64,000 nt of DNA from Chlorops oryzae (Eukaryota; Arthropoda; Insecta; Diptera; Chloropidae): the NCBI GenBank assembly GCA_020466095.1, contig CM035808.1, forward strand, positions 1,985,190 through 2,049,189. The letters are read 5' to 3'. The position numbers and the translations under genes were made by a program. Under the pieces are notes generated by a model, which worked only from the letters and a program-made list of their open reading frames with translations, was not told the origin of the DNA and ran no database searches. Shown here in pieces: positions 11,801 to 26,800 of this stretch. The first letter of the stretch is position 1. Every line of letters starts with the position of its first letter.

Positions 11801-14800
11801 TTATTCACTCCCGAACGATGACATTGTCTTGCAAAACGAAAGGTACTGATACGATGGAGTAATCTATTCCAATTTCGATGACCAACCCGTGACATATATT
11901 CTTATGACGGCCAATGCCGCTTCTGTGTAAATTTCATGAGAATGTTGCAATAGAATCAGGAGTAGTCGCAGATAACCACAGAAGAGCTTTCACCATTTCA
12001 TTCACTAACAAAATTTCTTCATCTTGAAATTGTACCTAAAATCGACAAATTGTACCTAATGTACCTTTGAAAAGGGACGAAAAAGGTACAATTGCACCTA
12101 CTTTTCCAACACTGATACATACATACGTCTGCCTCACCGGAAAGGCTTCTGCCAATTAAGGATCATAAATTTTTGGATGAACTTCTTGAATCAGAGTATG
12201 AAATCAGCGTAAATTAAAAAAAAAAATAATATCACTCAAAGTCGAGGTTATTCCATCAAAAACAAATCTTGATAGTGAGACGATAATAAATTTTGCGATT
12301 TAAATGGTTAATAAAAATTATACAAAAGTGTCTTTAATTGTCGGCTTACAATGCTAAATCCAGTTTTGTGCGAAGGCAATTAAGTAAGCTTTTTGGCGAA
12401 TTCAAGGAAATAAAAAGAGGTTTTTTTGTTGTTGTTTTTTTTTAATACAATTAAAAAGAAGAAAAATCATAGAATCTTAAGCAATAAACTTCAAGCTGTG
12501 CTTAAATTAAATCGAACGTGATTACACTCTTTATAATAATGTGCGAAAAAATTGTTTTGTGCTCAAAAAAAAAAAAAAAAAAAAAAAAAACTCAGCCAGC
12601 TCTGGGCAATGCAATCAAGAACAAAATGAAAAATTCTTCGAACTCGGAATGATCAAATAACTCACCATCGTTGATTTATATTTTCGTTGTATAAGTTGTC
12701 GCGTCTTGGGATCTGCAAAATAAGTTCATTTAATAAAAAAATTCAGATTTCTTCATTTGGGCATCAATATTCCACTGAAAAATATACAGTGAACTCCTCT
12801 TTGAGTAGGCGCCGAAATTTCGTCCTCTTCTCAGTAGATCAATTTTCATAAAATCTTATAAGAAGCCTACACAGAAAGACTTTTTTGCTTAAATACAACC
12901 AAGTTTTTTAATCAATATAACAAATTGTTGTTAAAACTCAGCCTATCACACTTTTTGTTATATTAACAAATCGTTTAATTGGAACATTTGCTCGAAGTAT
13001 TAACACTCAATAAACATTTTCAAACAACGATTTGTAATATCAACAACCAAAGGTATTAATAAAAATCAACCAATTATTTTAAATAAATAAAAAAGGAAAA
13101 AATGCCTCATCTACATATTCCATAATAAAAATTTGAGTCTGGAAAGTCAGTTTACCGAAGATAATTATACATTATAACATAGGGATGGGTAAAAAACATC
13201 GACATTTTTAAAACGATATATCGAAAATTTATGCCGATATTTTTGCTCGGTCGATATATCGTACATCGATATACTTTTCCCGACATCGAAAGCGATATTT
13301 TGTATACATATGTCTGTCGTTGTAAACATGTGCTTCACACTTATTTCTCTTGGATATAAAGCGGCATTTTAATCGTTCATGTCTTATTTTATCGTATCAT
13401 ATCTTATCATTCCATCTGAGAACTCGAAAACGTCCTTTTGTACACTCCAATTTTGTCTAAAATATGTACAGTGTACTCTGTCTTAAGCAAATATCTACGG
13501 GACCGAAAGATCTGTCCGCTTAACAGAGGTGTTCACATAAAAGGAAAGATTTGAGAAGCAGGATCACTAGAAATCCTAAAATCTGTCAGTTTAGAGTAGT
13601 GTCCGCTTAGGAGGGTTCTCCTTAAGCAGAAGGTAAACTGTACTGTATTTTAGTACAATAGTCGTCATTTTTAATTGGTATTTATAATGTCGATATATCG
13701 AAAACTCGATATTTTCCCCCCGATAGTATCGTTTCAATTTCGATGCTTTTTAAATAAATCGATACGATATATATCGATGTATTTTACCCTTTTGCCCATC
13801 CCTATAACATCATACACATATGTGAGCTAATTTTTGATTATTTTGTCTCTTCTTGTATGTAAGTCCGCATAAAGCTAATGAGAATTTTAGAAAAATATTT
13901 ATATACACTTTCAAAAATTTCAAACAAAAATTGTGTCAAGTGTTAATACTATTGGTATTTAATACATACAACAAAATAATCAACCAAATTTTTGTTCAAA
14001 ATTTCCTGTTTTAATTTAAAACAAGTAGCTAAACAAGTTAAATCCTGCTTATAACTGATAAAAATATTGAAATCTGAGTATCATCACTATAAAAATGCAA
14101 AACATATGGTCATTGAAATTTCGAATTTAAAAATTGTGAGGTTAATTCCACAACCAATGTAGAAAACGAACGCAATTTCAATAATTGCTTCTATTTTATA
14201 TTACAATATTCACTCATATTTCACGCGTTGAGCAAACAAAAGATAACCACAAAATTACAAAACGACATGCGCATATGTAAACACCCTGTTTTGACTTAGT
14301 CGTTTTAGCTTAAACGAGTAGCGCTAAAACGTATATGTAAATGCCCTATTACGAACTTTTCCCGAATTTCGTGATTTGTTTGAAATTTTTAATTGGGGTA
14401 ATTAAAAAACCGATGAATCGAGGTTAACAAACGCCATTAATTGGAATTTTTCGTATCCAGTTTTTCTGTGTAGTCGATCCGGCCAACTTCGCAGCGCCGC
14501 AGAAGAAACTAATGTGTCAAAAATTAATATCTAAAAATATCCAGATCTCTTTCTAATTGTCTTTCTCCCGTGACGTTCAAAGACACATTATTTTCTTTTT
14601 AAAAATTACAAACTTTCCAAAATTTAGAATTGTTCGATGGGACCAAATATTGCGATTGAGAGGCATGAAAAATGGACATTTCCATACCTACCCGATATGC
14701 GTTAAAAATCTCATAAGAACCCACTCGTTTCGGAGGAGTTTGGTAACAAACAGCGCTCCATGAGAATTTAATATATAAGATCGCCGTATTTAGTCCTTTT

Positions 14801-17800
14801 CGAGAAAGAATGCCCATTCTCAAAGGATTTCACTGTATATCTCTCGTTTTGTTGCAAAAACATTACACTTACTATATTCCTCTAGGACAAATATTCCGCC
14901 TTTCTGTGTAAAACATTTCCGAATGTGATCCAGACGCACGAAAAACTGCAAATATTTTCAAAAACAATTGAAATAAAAATTATAAATAAATTTCAGTATG
15001 AAAATATTTTGAAAATGTTTCTTTTACAGTTTAGGAGCCACTGTTCAAATCAATTTGTGCTTGTTGCTTAACATTAACCAGAAAAGTTCAATACCAGAAA
15101 AAATGCATGCAAAAATGTTGTAACTGTTAGCTTTCTCTAAAACAACGGCAAAAGCTTATCAAAAAAAAATTGAATTGAACAAATACTGCAAAAATACTTA
15201 ATTATTTAGGTACAATAAATTAATTTTTTTTAAATGGGTAAAGAAAATTAAAAGTATTTTCCAAAGCGTTTAGGTAATGCAAAAAAACTACCTTTTAAAG
15301 CGTTAAAAACTCTACATAAACGTTTAAAAATAATAAATAAAAATAGAACAAAAAATTTAATAAATAAATACACTAAAAATTGACAAATTAAATAAGCAGG
15401 TCAACTTTTAAAATTTCTGCTCAATTAACTCAATTCTAAATAGCACTTGTGAGATGGTCTTAACTGAAATGAAAACAATTTTTTTTTTTTTAAGTAGATT
15501 GTTTCAAAGTCGTACTGGGGAAGGATCTCTATTGGCTAAGTGTAAAAGCTTATTTTATTTTCCTTTTTTTTTTTTTTTTTGGCTCTCAACTATCTTGCGT
15601 TAAGTTTAACTTTTGTTGCAAGAAGAAAATTATATTAAGCTTTACTTTTTTGAAGTTAAACTTAACGCAGGATGCTACAGTTTGTCTATAAGTAGGATAA
15701 GTGGGAAAGCCGTGTCATATTTTCCTTATTCTTTTGCGATAGTGTATTTTTTTTAAAAGCTTTGGGCAAAGAATATAGAGTGAAGTGGATGTGATTGCTC
15801 AACTTGATAGCGATAGAACTCTGAACTATGAATATTTCCATTATAAAATCGGGGTTAACAACATGCGAGGAGTTATACAACCAGTTGTGGCACCATTTTA
15901 GGTTTTTTTTTTTTTGTTCGATATATTTTTCCTTTTTTTCCTAAATGAAACAAGAACTTATTTAATGCCGACTTTAAACTTGTCAAAATTATGCCGCATA
16001 ATAATGCAATTCCAAGTGCTCAATTTCAAGCATGATGGCCAGTTTAAAAGGCGCTGGAAACTTTCATCTGAAAAGAGTTGTCATCAAAGAAAAATTAAAA
16101 TTTATGAAAAATAATGCCTGGCTTCTAATAGTGCTGGAAATCATGCAAATTTTCATCAAATGCAAACGTATGGAACCAGTTACAATCGAAAGCGCAGTTG
16201 GTTGGAACTAGTTGCATATGCACATCCAGTGTTGGATGTCCAGCTTTATTGAAAACCAGGCATAACAAACGCAATAGCTTGGCAGTCTTACACTTGTTGC
16301 CAATTGTACAGAGTTGCCGCCACAAAAAAAAAGTAGCACCTCTCTTCAGGAATACCTCTGATAGATACCTCTGATAGATACCTCTGATAGATACCTCTGA
16401 TAGATACCTCTGATAGATACCTCTGATAGATACCTCTGATAGATACCTCTGATAGATACCTCTGATAGATACCTCTGATAGATACCTCTGATAGATACCT
16501 CTGATAGATACCTCTGATAGATACCTCTAATAGATACCTCTGATAGATACCTCTGATAGATACCTCTGATAGATACCTCTGATAGATACCTCTGATAGAT
16601 ACCTCTGATAGATACCTCTGATAGATACCTCTGATAGATACCTCTGATAGATACCTCTGATAGATACCTCTGATAGATACCTCTGATAGATACCTCTGAT
16701 AGATACCTCTGATAGATACCTCTGATAGATACCTCTGATAGATACCTCTGATAGATACCTCTGATAGATACCTCTGATAGATACCTCTGATAGATACCTC
16801 TGATAGATACCTCTGATAGATACCTCTGATAGATACCTCTGATAGATACCTCTGATAGATACCTCTGATAGATACCTCTGATAGATACCTCTGATAGATA
16901 CCTCTGATAGATACCTCTGATAGATACCTCTGATAGATACCTCTGATAGATACCTCTGATAGATACCTCTGATAGATACCTCTGATAGATACCTCTGATA
17001 GATACCTCTAGATACCTCTGATAGATACCTCTGATAGATACCTCTGATAGATACCTCTGATAGATACCTCTGATAGATACCTCTGATAAATACCTCTGAT
17101 AGATACCTCTGATAGATACCTCTGATAGATACCTCTGTACCAAATGAATATTTTTTACTCTTTGTACCATTTTTTGACGATCAGTTACCAACAAGTGTAA
17201 GGTCAGCCTCAAGCTCTTATATTTTTTTCAAATGGTGTTTTTATTGACCACTTTTTTTGATCGATTAAGAGGGGAAAAGTTTAAGGCCGGCATAGATCTA
17301 CTTATTAAAAGTGAAATAAAAATTAAATTATAAATAAATAAAACTTGAAAAATAATTTATACTCATAAACTAAAAGAGAAACTACGAACTACTTGCGTTA
17401 GTAACTTTTTGGTTTTTTCTGCTTTACACGAGTAAATAAATCTCTACACAGGCAAAATATATAAACATAATGGACTTCAACTCTTGATCGGTCTTAAGAG
17501 ATTTGTTTTGTTTTCCAACTTCTATTCTAATGGCTAAAAGCTATACGAAACTCTTGTTCTGATAGCCAATTCGGAAATTAGAATATTCGAATTGAATTTT
17601 GGTGTCATTTAAACTACAAAAAGCTTTAGTTAAGAGTTTTAGGAGAGAGTAAGAAAAGCACAAGAATTTTCTACTGATTTTTTTTTTTTTTTTTAACTGT
17701 AGAGTACAGAGATACATAATTTGCATTGTGAGAAGTACACGCTTGTGAGATTTGGTGATACAGCACGTATTTATTGATATATATGTATATATATGTTGGC

Positions 17801-20800
17801 AACCCTATTGAAGATGAGCGCGTATAGTACACCTATAACCACTACGAAAAATGGGGAACTAATATTGGTCTCCGCAATTTGGCAGTTTAATAGTCGAAGC
17901 TTTAGAAACTTGAAGACAAATTTCAAAGTTTCGATTTTAATTACTCCAAAATCTTAAATTAAATTTAACCCTTTCTTATCCAAGAAAATAAAAATATTGT
18001 TAACATTAAAATCCCTTATAAGAGGTGTCCGCTTATAAAAGAACAATTTTCACTTGCATAAAAGAAAAACTGATTTCTTTTTTTTCATGAATCGACCGCA
18101 CTTTGAAACCTACCACTCACGAGAGTCTATATTTAACCCTGCTGTTACCTTAAGAAAGTTGAACAAATGCTTTAGGAAACATTTGATCCACGGTGTATTT
18201 TTCATACAAAATATATAGTCAAAATAAGAATTTGAGCTGATAACAAGAAGATTTTTATGACTGAAAGTAAATAGATTTCATCAATCTCCAGATATTGCCT
18301 CAAAATAGTTGATTTTTGGACCAAATGGTCCTAAAGTGACCTATCCACATTCGAGCATGCTCGTACGAGCGGCTCGGCTCGATGCAATGCTCGATCGTAA
18401 GTGGTGATGTTAGCGAGCCAATTCATCAACCAACATCACCACATACGATCGAGCATTGCATCGAGCCGAGCCGCTCGTACGAGCATGCTCGAATGTGGAT
18501 TAACCACTTAAGGCACCAGCAGGGTTAATAGCCTTAGCGATATTTCCCTCTTTTTCTTTCCAGCAGCACTGTATCGTTAAGTGCTGCCATCCCAATGTAA
18601 ATACTATAAAGAAAACCTATATCGTTAAGCTGACTACACACGCTCCAACAAATCCATCAATCGGTTGTAACAACAGCAAAAAAAATTTTGCAATCTGTTG
18701 TCAATAAAACCACAGAACGAAAAATTTCGATCGATTTCAGCCGATTGATGGATTTTTTGCAGCCTGTGTGGGCTGCTTTAACAAGGTACTTTTTCTTCCT
18801 CTCACAAGAGGCTGTTAAGGGTAAAGTAGTATAAATTTATCTTAACTTAAAGAGATAAATAAATTTTAGCGACTTTTACGAGCTCATCTTTTGTCAAGCT
18901 ATTTGGATTGGTGGTTGTACAATAAAACATATAACCGTTAAAAAGGTGTACTCCTTTATTATAAAAAAAAAAAAAGTTATGATACAAAATAATTGTCAAA
19001 AGTTTGAAACGAAAAGAAAAAAAAAAACAAATGCTAATGCACGAATTTCAACTGTGGTGAGTGGAGTGATAGTTTGTGTCTCTGGCTTTTAGATTTTGAG
19101 CCTGGTTTTGCTTTTTTAGCGATTTAGGTTTTGTATTTTTTTTTACTTTTTGAAGTATTCGAGTAGATGGTTTTTTGGATCCATGATCAATGTGTCTTTT
19201 TCTGTGATGAATATCGTGTTTGTGTGTATTTCCACAAAACACAAAATATGTGTTTTTTTTCAAACAATATTTCAAAAATATAAATTAGCATATTCAACAA
19301 AATTCACTACAATTCATTGTTTAGCAACATTATTGGTTTTTTTTTTTTTTTTGTGTAAATTTTTTATTTTGGTTTGTAATGAAAAACAAAAATTAAGTTC
19401 AATAATTTTTTGTAGTACCTCGAAATCCTTTTTTATTCGTTATTAATATGCATATTCGTATACATATATTTGTTTATTGAAGACCAATTGTACGAATCGC
19501 CCGAAGAACAACAAATCCAAAAAGGAAGCGGCAGCGATCCGCAGTAAAAAAAAAAAAACAAACAAATTATGATAAAAATGAATTTTTTTTTCTCTTTGCT
19601 TCTTTATGAACAATTCGTCTTTTTATTTTCTTTCGAACGACACTCAAAAATTGCATAAGCGTCTTAATCATCTTATTGAAAATAAATATCATGAAATTAT
19701 AAAACCAAAAAAAAAAAAAAATAATAATATTAAATAAAAATAAAACCATGAAAGCCTTTTAATTTCTGATATAGTAAATATACACAAGGACCATCTCAAA
19801 AGTTACTAATTTAGAAATTTCGAAAAAAGAAGGAATTAAAATAATGCCGATCTAACACTTGTCGCTCAATCGTCGAGTGACATGAAAATGTTGCCATCGA
19901 ATATAAACCGGTTTTGAATAACCGTAAAGTTGGCTTTACGTTTTACGTTACAACAAGTTGCGTGAACAAGTGTAGGGCCGGCATAATTTTGTTCTAATCA
20001 AAGATTTTCCTCAATTCTTTTGTTCACATTTGCATTGGAAAAATATATTTGAATATTGGTTCTTTTTTGTTTCTTGATTATGTAGAGGGAAAATCGAAAA
20101 AATTTCAAACGTATTTTAAGAAAGAAAGAAAGAAAAAAAATATAGGAGAAAGCAAATCGTGAGAAGACCAAGTGAAAGTTAATTAAATTTAAAAGAATGT
20201 TCGTAAAATGTATGAAAATTATTTACAATAATGACTGCGATTAAATATTCATATTAATAATTATCCGCTATTTTGGTTTTTTTTTTTCTTTTTTTTTGTC
20301 TTTTTACACGAATATCACGTTACCACTCATCACGTACAAAATTTTGATAAAAGTTTCAAAAATACAGCTAAGAGTAAAGTTAGTAAAAAAAACAAAAAAA
20401 AAAAGTATTTAAAATATATAGGAGGATTTATTTAAAATTACAGGTGATTTCGTAGTCGAAAAAAATGTTTAACTATTTTTGTTCCAGACCCAACCTTAAG
20501 TTTTTGATATATTTATAAGAACAAAAGGCAAAAAGGGAAGATTCAATTGAACAAAACTATAGCATGAAAGAAAGAAATGAAGAAAATCAAATAAGTATCT
20601 GACAAAGGTAATTTTGAGTGAAGTCCTTTTTTCCTCAAAACTGTAGTTCTGGCACTAAAGTGGGTACATATTCACAAAATTTTTCTATAATATTCTCTTT
20701 TTGAAATATTTAATTTTTGTTTTTTTTTGTCATCTTTCTTAAGATAATTAAGTCATCCGACTGGTACTCAGGAGCATACATTACATGGGCTGAAGTATTG

Positions 20801-23800
20801 GTAATATTTTCAAAATAAAATTCTAAAAAAAAATTGCATGAAAGTTGACTTAAAATAAATTAAAATACAATTAAATACATATAAGAATATTGCATAGTTG
20901 AAATGAGTAGCAATAGAATTAAAAATTTTTAAATGAAATAAGTAAAATTTAAACAAAAACTGATACTGTGAGAAATTCTTGGCTTAAATGTTTCTGTTTT
21001 TGTTCAATGATGAGCAGGTTTAATATTTATATTCTAAACAAGTAAGGGTGTTATAGTCAGGCAAGCCTGACAATAAAATACCCGACACAGACAAACATGT
21101 TTAAATAATATTTGAACCACGCCCAAAAAACAGGACCATTAAGAAGTATTTTCAAGAGGTCTTTAAGGCCATAGGGGGCCCCATATACCGACCATTGTTC
21201 AATTTCTTTATGAAAATCACCACTTTGCCACGCCCACTTTTACAATTTTTTTTTGAATTCTAATCGGAGGCTTAAATATACGCGAAAATTCTAAGTTTCA
21301 TTGAAATATTTCGAAAACGTCCGATTTTGGGGCAGTTTTGAGATTTTTGTGACAGACCCTAGTACTGGAGGTACCCTTAATGATGGACCGATCAAGAAAA
21401 TTTTTGGGCAAGATGTTTATGGCTACGAGGGAAGCATAAGTGCCAAATTTCGTTCAAGTCCCATTTGAATTTCGGGTGCTGGAGAAAATTTTTGAAAAAA
21501 ATGGGCTGCCACGCCCACTTTTACAATTTTTGGAATTCATATTACTTGCCTTTAAGCATCAAATTTCATCAAAATATGTTGAAAAACTTCGATTTTAGAG
21601 CAGTTTTTGTGATTTTCGTAACAGGCCCTAGTACTGGAGGTACCCCTAAAAATGGTCCGATCGGGTCCATTCTCGAACTTGTTCTTACTCATGTCACCGT
21701 GAGAACGCATACCAAATTTTGTCAAAATAGCCCAACTCCTTCGATAAGATAACTGTATACATACAGACAGACAGACGGACCGACGGACAGACGGACAGAC
21801 AGACGGACAGACGGACAGACAGACAGACAGACGGACATGTCTAAATCGAATCTCCTGGTGACGCTGATCATTTCTATATATATTTTGTATGGTCTATCTC
21901 GACTGGTTCTGGGTGTTACACACAGCTACACAAACGCAGTATACCCTAGACACAGAGTGTCTCGGGTATAATTAGTAATTTGCCTAATAGTCATCCAGGA
22001 ATTTCGTGACTGACTCGATGACTCACTTTTACGGAAAGTAGACAATATTCTAATACTATCGATGCAAAAGAATTTCTTTTGTGTTAAATTAAAATTGTAG
22101 ATTACACTGTGATAGTTTTTTGAAAAAATTTTAAAAGACAAGGCCAAATTCAACGGTTTCCCCCTATTTCGGGCACGGGGAATTGAACTGCATCATTAGT
22201 TTTTTGAGTTATCGGTAAGCCTTCATACGATTTTTTTTTAAAGTTTTTTTGGCCACTTTTTGGCCCATATCTATGTTTGAGTTGAAGTTGGGTATTCTTA
22301 ACTGGTATCAAAATGTAGTCTACGATACGCCAAGTAATTTTTCTCAAAACACTGTTATGATCAAATGGAGCGTTAGGGAGCTATACGCGTTTAAAAGTGC
22401 AAAAAATTCAAATTTTTTGCGAGATGTTTTCTTGCATACTTTTAGGATGTGCCTTGAGCATATATTCATGCCTTTAAATTTCAACACATTTAATAACATA
22501 CTTTTAGGAGGAAACAAAATATTTAAAAATATATTTTTCAACTCCTCATTTCCTTATTCTTCGCTTATTCTACTGGAGCGAAAACGAAAGCTAAGAAAAT
22601 TATAAAAATTAATTTTAAAAAAAGAAATTTTTGTCTGGATTGAACCCAGGTCTCTGGGGTGATAGCCCGACACTCTACCAACACACTACACACCCCATTT
22701 ACTAAGAGTTACATAGCTCTGTTTGTTCTGCCAAGCTTTTAAAAATTAAATAAATGAAGCGGTTCATTAAAAATTACGGAGCAGTAGAGGTTTGATGTAG
22801 CGTAGTGCATAGTATTCACAACTCGCGACCTTAATACTTGCAGGTTCAAGCCCAATCAACCAGAACGATTTGGTTGTAAAGGATTCTTTTTTTTTTGTTC
22901 GCGTTTTTGCAAGTCGCAAATAGAATGGCCGGGAAGGCCTTTTCGAGCATGATGTGGTAAGGAAAATTCGAATCCCAAAAATCACGAAAAACTTCAATTA
23001 CTTTTGCTTGCATAGTGCGCTTTTAGTTTGGTGAAAGAACCAAAACTCTTCAACTGGCTCTTATCTTAATTTAGTCAAATGAATTATGAATTTAGGAGTA
23101 ATGTTTCAAAAAGCTCCTTCTCCTACCTCTTCTTGTGTCGGTGAAGCTATTGACCAATGATTCAAACATTGTTTGCTGCTAGTCATGTTGCATATTAAGA
23201 TTTTTTTCCCAGTAAAATCGAAGAATTAATTTATTTTGACTTGTATTTTTCAAAACAAACAGGCTATGTAACTCTTGAAAAATTGTTATGTTTGGAGGTG
23301 TCGGGCTATCACCCCAGAACCGGGTTTCAATCCTAAAAAAATTTGTTTTTTTAAAATTAATTTTTTAATTTTCTTAGTTTCTTTTCCCCCAGAGAATAAG
23401 GAAAATAAGGAAATAGGGTTAAAAATAATTTTTAATATTTTTTTTTCCTCCTGTTGTTATTTGTGTTGAAATTTAAAGGCAGAATATTGCCAAGGAATCC
23501 AAAATATAAGAAAACATTCGCAAAAAATTGAATTTTTTTGCCTTTTAAAGGTTTCCCAATCCATTTTATATTGTTTTGGGAAAAATTAATTCTATCTAGC
23601 ACATTTTAACCAAAAATAAACTTAATCAAACTGATATGGGCCAAAAAGTGGCCAAAAAAAATTTAAAAAAAAACGTTAAGGCTTAATAATCAAAAAACTA
23701 ATGATGAGTTCGATTCCCCTGCCCAAATAGGGGGAAAACCGTTAATTTCCTTGTTTTTTTTTGACTACCAAGTGTTATCGACGAACGTTTAATGGGATTA

Positions 23801-26800
23801 AGTTTTATAAGAACAAAAGGCAAAAGGGAAGATTCAATTGAACAAAACTAAAGCATGAAAGAAAGAAATGAAGAAAATCAAATAAGTATCTGACAAAGGT
23901 AATTTTGAGTGAAGTCCTTTTTTCCTCAAAACTGTAGTTCTGGCACTAAAGTGGGTACATATTCACAAAATTTTTCTATAATATTCTCTTTTTGAAGTAT
24001 TTTTTTTTTTTTTGTCATCTTTCTTAAGATAAATAAGTCATCCGACTGGTACTCAGGAGCATACATTACATGGGCTGAAGTATTGGTAATATTTTGAAAA
24101 TAAAATTCTAAAAAAAAAATGCATGAAAGTTGACTTAAAATAAATTCAAATACAATTAAATATAAGTATATTGCATAGTTGAAATGAGTAGCAATAGAAT
24201 TAAAAATTTTAAATTAAATAAGTAAAATTGAACAAAAACTGATGCTGTGAGAAATTCTTGGCTTAAATGTTTCTGTTTTTATTCAATGATGAGCAGGCTT
24301 AATATTTATATTCTAAAAGTAATTCGGCCTATTGTCAGTCCAGGAATTTCTGACACTAAAATACTCACTTTGACGAAAGACAAACATTTTACTAATATTT
24401 GAACCACCCCAAAAACGGACCTTGAAGATTTATTTTCAAGAATCTTTAAGCCTTGAGGAGCCCATATTCGCATTGTTCATTTCTGGTGCTTAAAAAGCAT
24501 TGCCATCATCCCACTTTAATTTGTTGTTGAATTCAAGAGCTCTTACATATACGCGAAAATTCTAGTTTCATTGAATATTTCAAAACCCAGATTTTGAGGG
24601 CGTTTTGAGTTTTTGGACGACCTGTACGGGAGGTACCCTTAATGATGGAGATCGAAAAACGATTTTTAAATGTTTTCTAAGAAGCTAAGCAAATTTCGTT
24701 CGTCCCATTTGAATTTTAACAAATTTTAAAAAACTGAGCATTGAAATTTGCAATTATATTACTGCCTTTAATGATTCAAATTTCATCAAAATATGTTGAA
24801 AAACTTGTTTTGACATTTATTTAACAGGCCCTAATATGTAGGACCCTAAAATATGGAATCTCGAATGGCAATTCTGAACTGTCTTATAAGTTACCTAAAC
24901 GCTACCAAATTTTTCATAGACTTTCGATTTGGAACAAGACTTGAAGTTCGGACGACGGTGAGACACAGACTAGAACAGACGAGTTAAGAATCTCCGGGAC
25001 GTTCTCAATAATTTATGGTCCCACACAAGCACAGAAAAAAACCTAAACAACATAATTGAATTGCTAATAATCAAAAACTGACTCGATACCACACGATAAG
25101 TCGACAATATAAACTTTGAATTTCTTTTTTTTTTTGTAGTTATCGACGAATCGCATTAATGGGCATTAAGTTTTATAAACCTTCTTCATTGTACTTAAAT
25201 TTCAATCGATCAGAAAGCATATAACCCTCTAATGCCACGCATTTTTTTTCAATGAAAAGCTCAGAGAAGACTTATTTTGGGTAGAAGAACATGAATCTGA
25301 AATAATTACACTGTGCTCGAATTTGGTACTTTTTTTTCAACCGACAATATGGAGACAAATCTGGTAAACATAATTGGGGGCCGCTGAATTCAGTCCCAAC
25401 CGTTTTTCTAGATTGGCTCTAGTTTTTGAGATATCGCGGTTTAAAAATTGTGACTAACTTCATTAAAAACTATATATAATTCGCTCATGTTGGTATATAT
25501 TTATGACAGAATAATGACGATAACGTTAATTACTTGTATTTAGTAGAATTTCTGTCCAAAACTTCGCTGCAATCCCAACGGTAGTTGGTATTTTATAATT
25601 GCTTCTTTCAATTTTATTCACATTTATTTAAAAAAAAAATTGAAGCATATTTTAGGGTAAGTGAATCTGTTGACATTCGATTTTTTTTAAAGTATTTTTC
25701 TAAATTTAAAGAAAAGTTTAAAATTAAATTATTTAAGAACGCTTATGGACATAGACAGGAACCGAGGTTCTAAAGTTCAGCCCAAAAAATTAACGAAATA
25801 TTTTTTATATTTGGATTTCTAAGTTTGGGCTGGTTAATTGAAAAATAAAATATTTCATATCGAACTTCAGAACTGTCGGTTCCTAGTCATATGCTTTCCC
25901 ATTAAGCCGTCTTGTCAAATATAAAAACGGGTCCCAAAATCGAAATTAATTTTTGAAGCAAGTAAAATTTTTAAGTAAAAAACAAAATTATGCTTGCATA
26001 CTTTAGGGATTCACCTTTAAACGCGAAAATCTCCGTTAACTGAGCCAATCCCAAAAAATGTATTCAGCGCATTTGACTTAATATTTCTAGATATGGAAGC
26101 CGTCTGTCGGTTTTTGAACTAGCACATTGTTGTTATTAGTTTTTTTTTAATTTGTTCGAAAAAAGTCCGTCTAGAGACGGAGCCAGGAATTAGAAGGTTA
26201 AGAAGAACATACACATATCAAGAAGATCCGAATATTCTCAGCTTTGAATGTTGTTTAGATTTGTCAAGATCACTTTATACTTTAACGCTCTTTTGTACTG
26301 CACAAAAGACGATCTTCTATGAATCTGTTAAAGTATTACTTTAACGACTGGTTTCCAATAATGCAGAAATTCCTGCGCTATTGGAAATCACGCGAAAATT
26401 GCTTTCTTTTTTCTTCTTTTTTTTTCTTTTGGGTAGTCTCTGCAAGCCTTTAACAAAAATCGACCAAAAAATGGCAGTGGGATTCATGAAACACTACGGA
26501 AATCGCTCACTTGGGCATTTCTTTATGATTGTGCGGTGTTGAATCGAGCCACATCGGAAAGACAGTTCAGTGTTGCATGAATATTTTTTCGAATGATTAA
26601 AATTGTGCTATGAAATAATCAAATGTAGTAAACGAATAGTAATTGAATTTTTTAACCAATTATGTATAAAAAGTTTCAGTTGCTCAGAACGAAATAGTGA
26701 GTTTTTTTTTTTAATTAATTAATTTCATACTAGCATTAAGTAGTCGAAGAGGAAAAAGAAAACTGTAGAAAAAAAAACATGAATTCGAGATATCCTTCGG

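Noticed and set aside
16351..17137. CRISPR array
   Set aside because: Repeats are contiguous with no spacers, and the DNA is from an animal nucleus.
16346..17212. 288-codon minus-strand ORF with a 13-residue repeat
   Set aside because: It is produced by a 13-bp tandem array without stops in any frame; it lies in an intron and has no gene signals.
26480..26582. hAT transposase C-terminus ([11 protein letters not shown] then stop)
   Set aside because: Only about ten residues resemble the hAT dimerisation motif and the preceding frame is not convincing; noted but not called.
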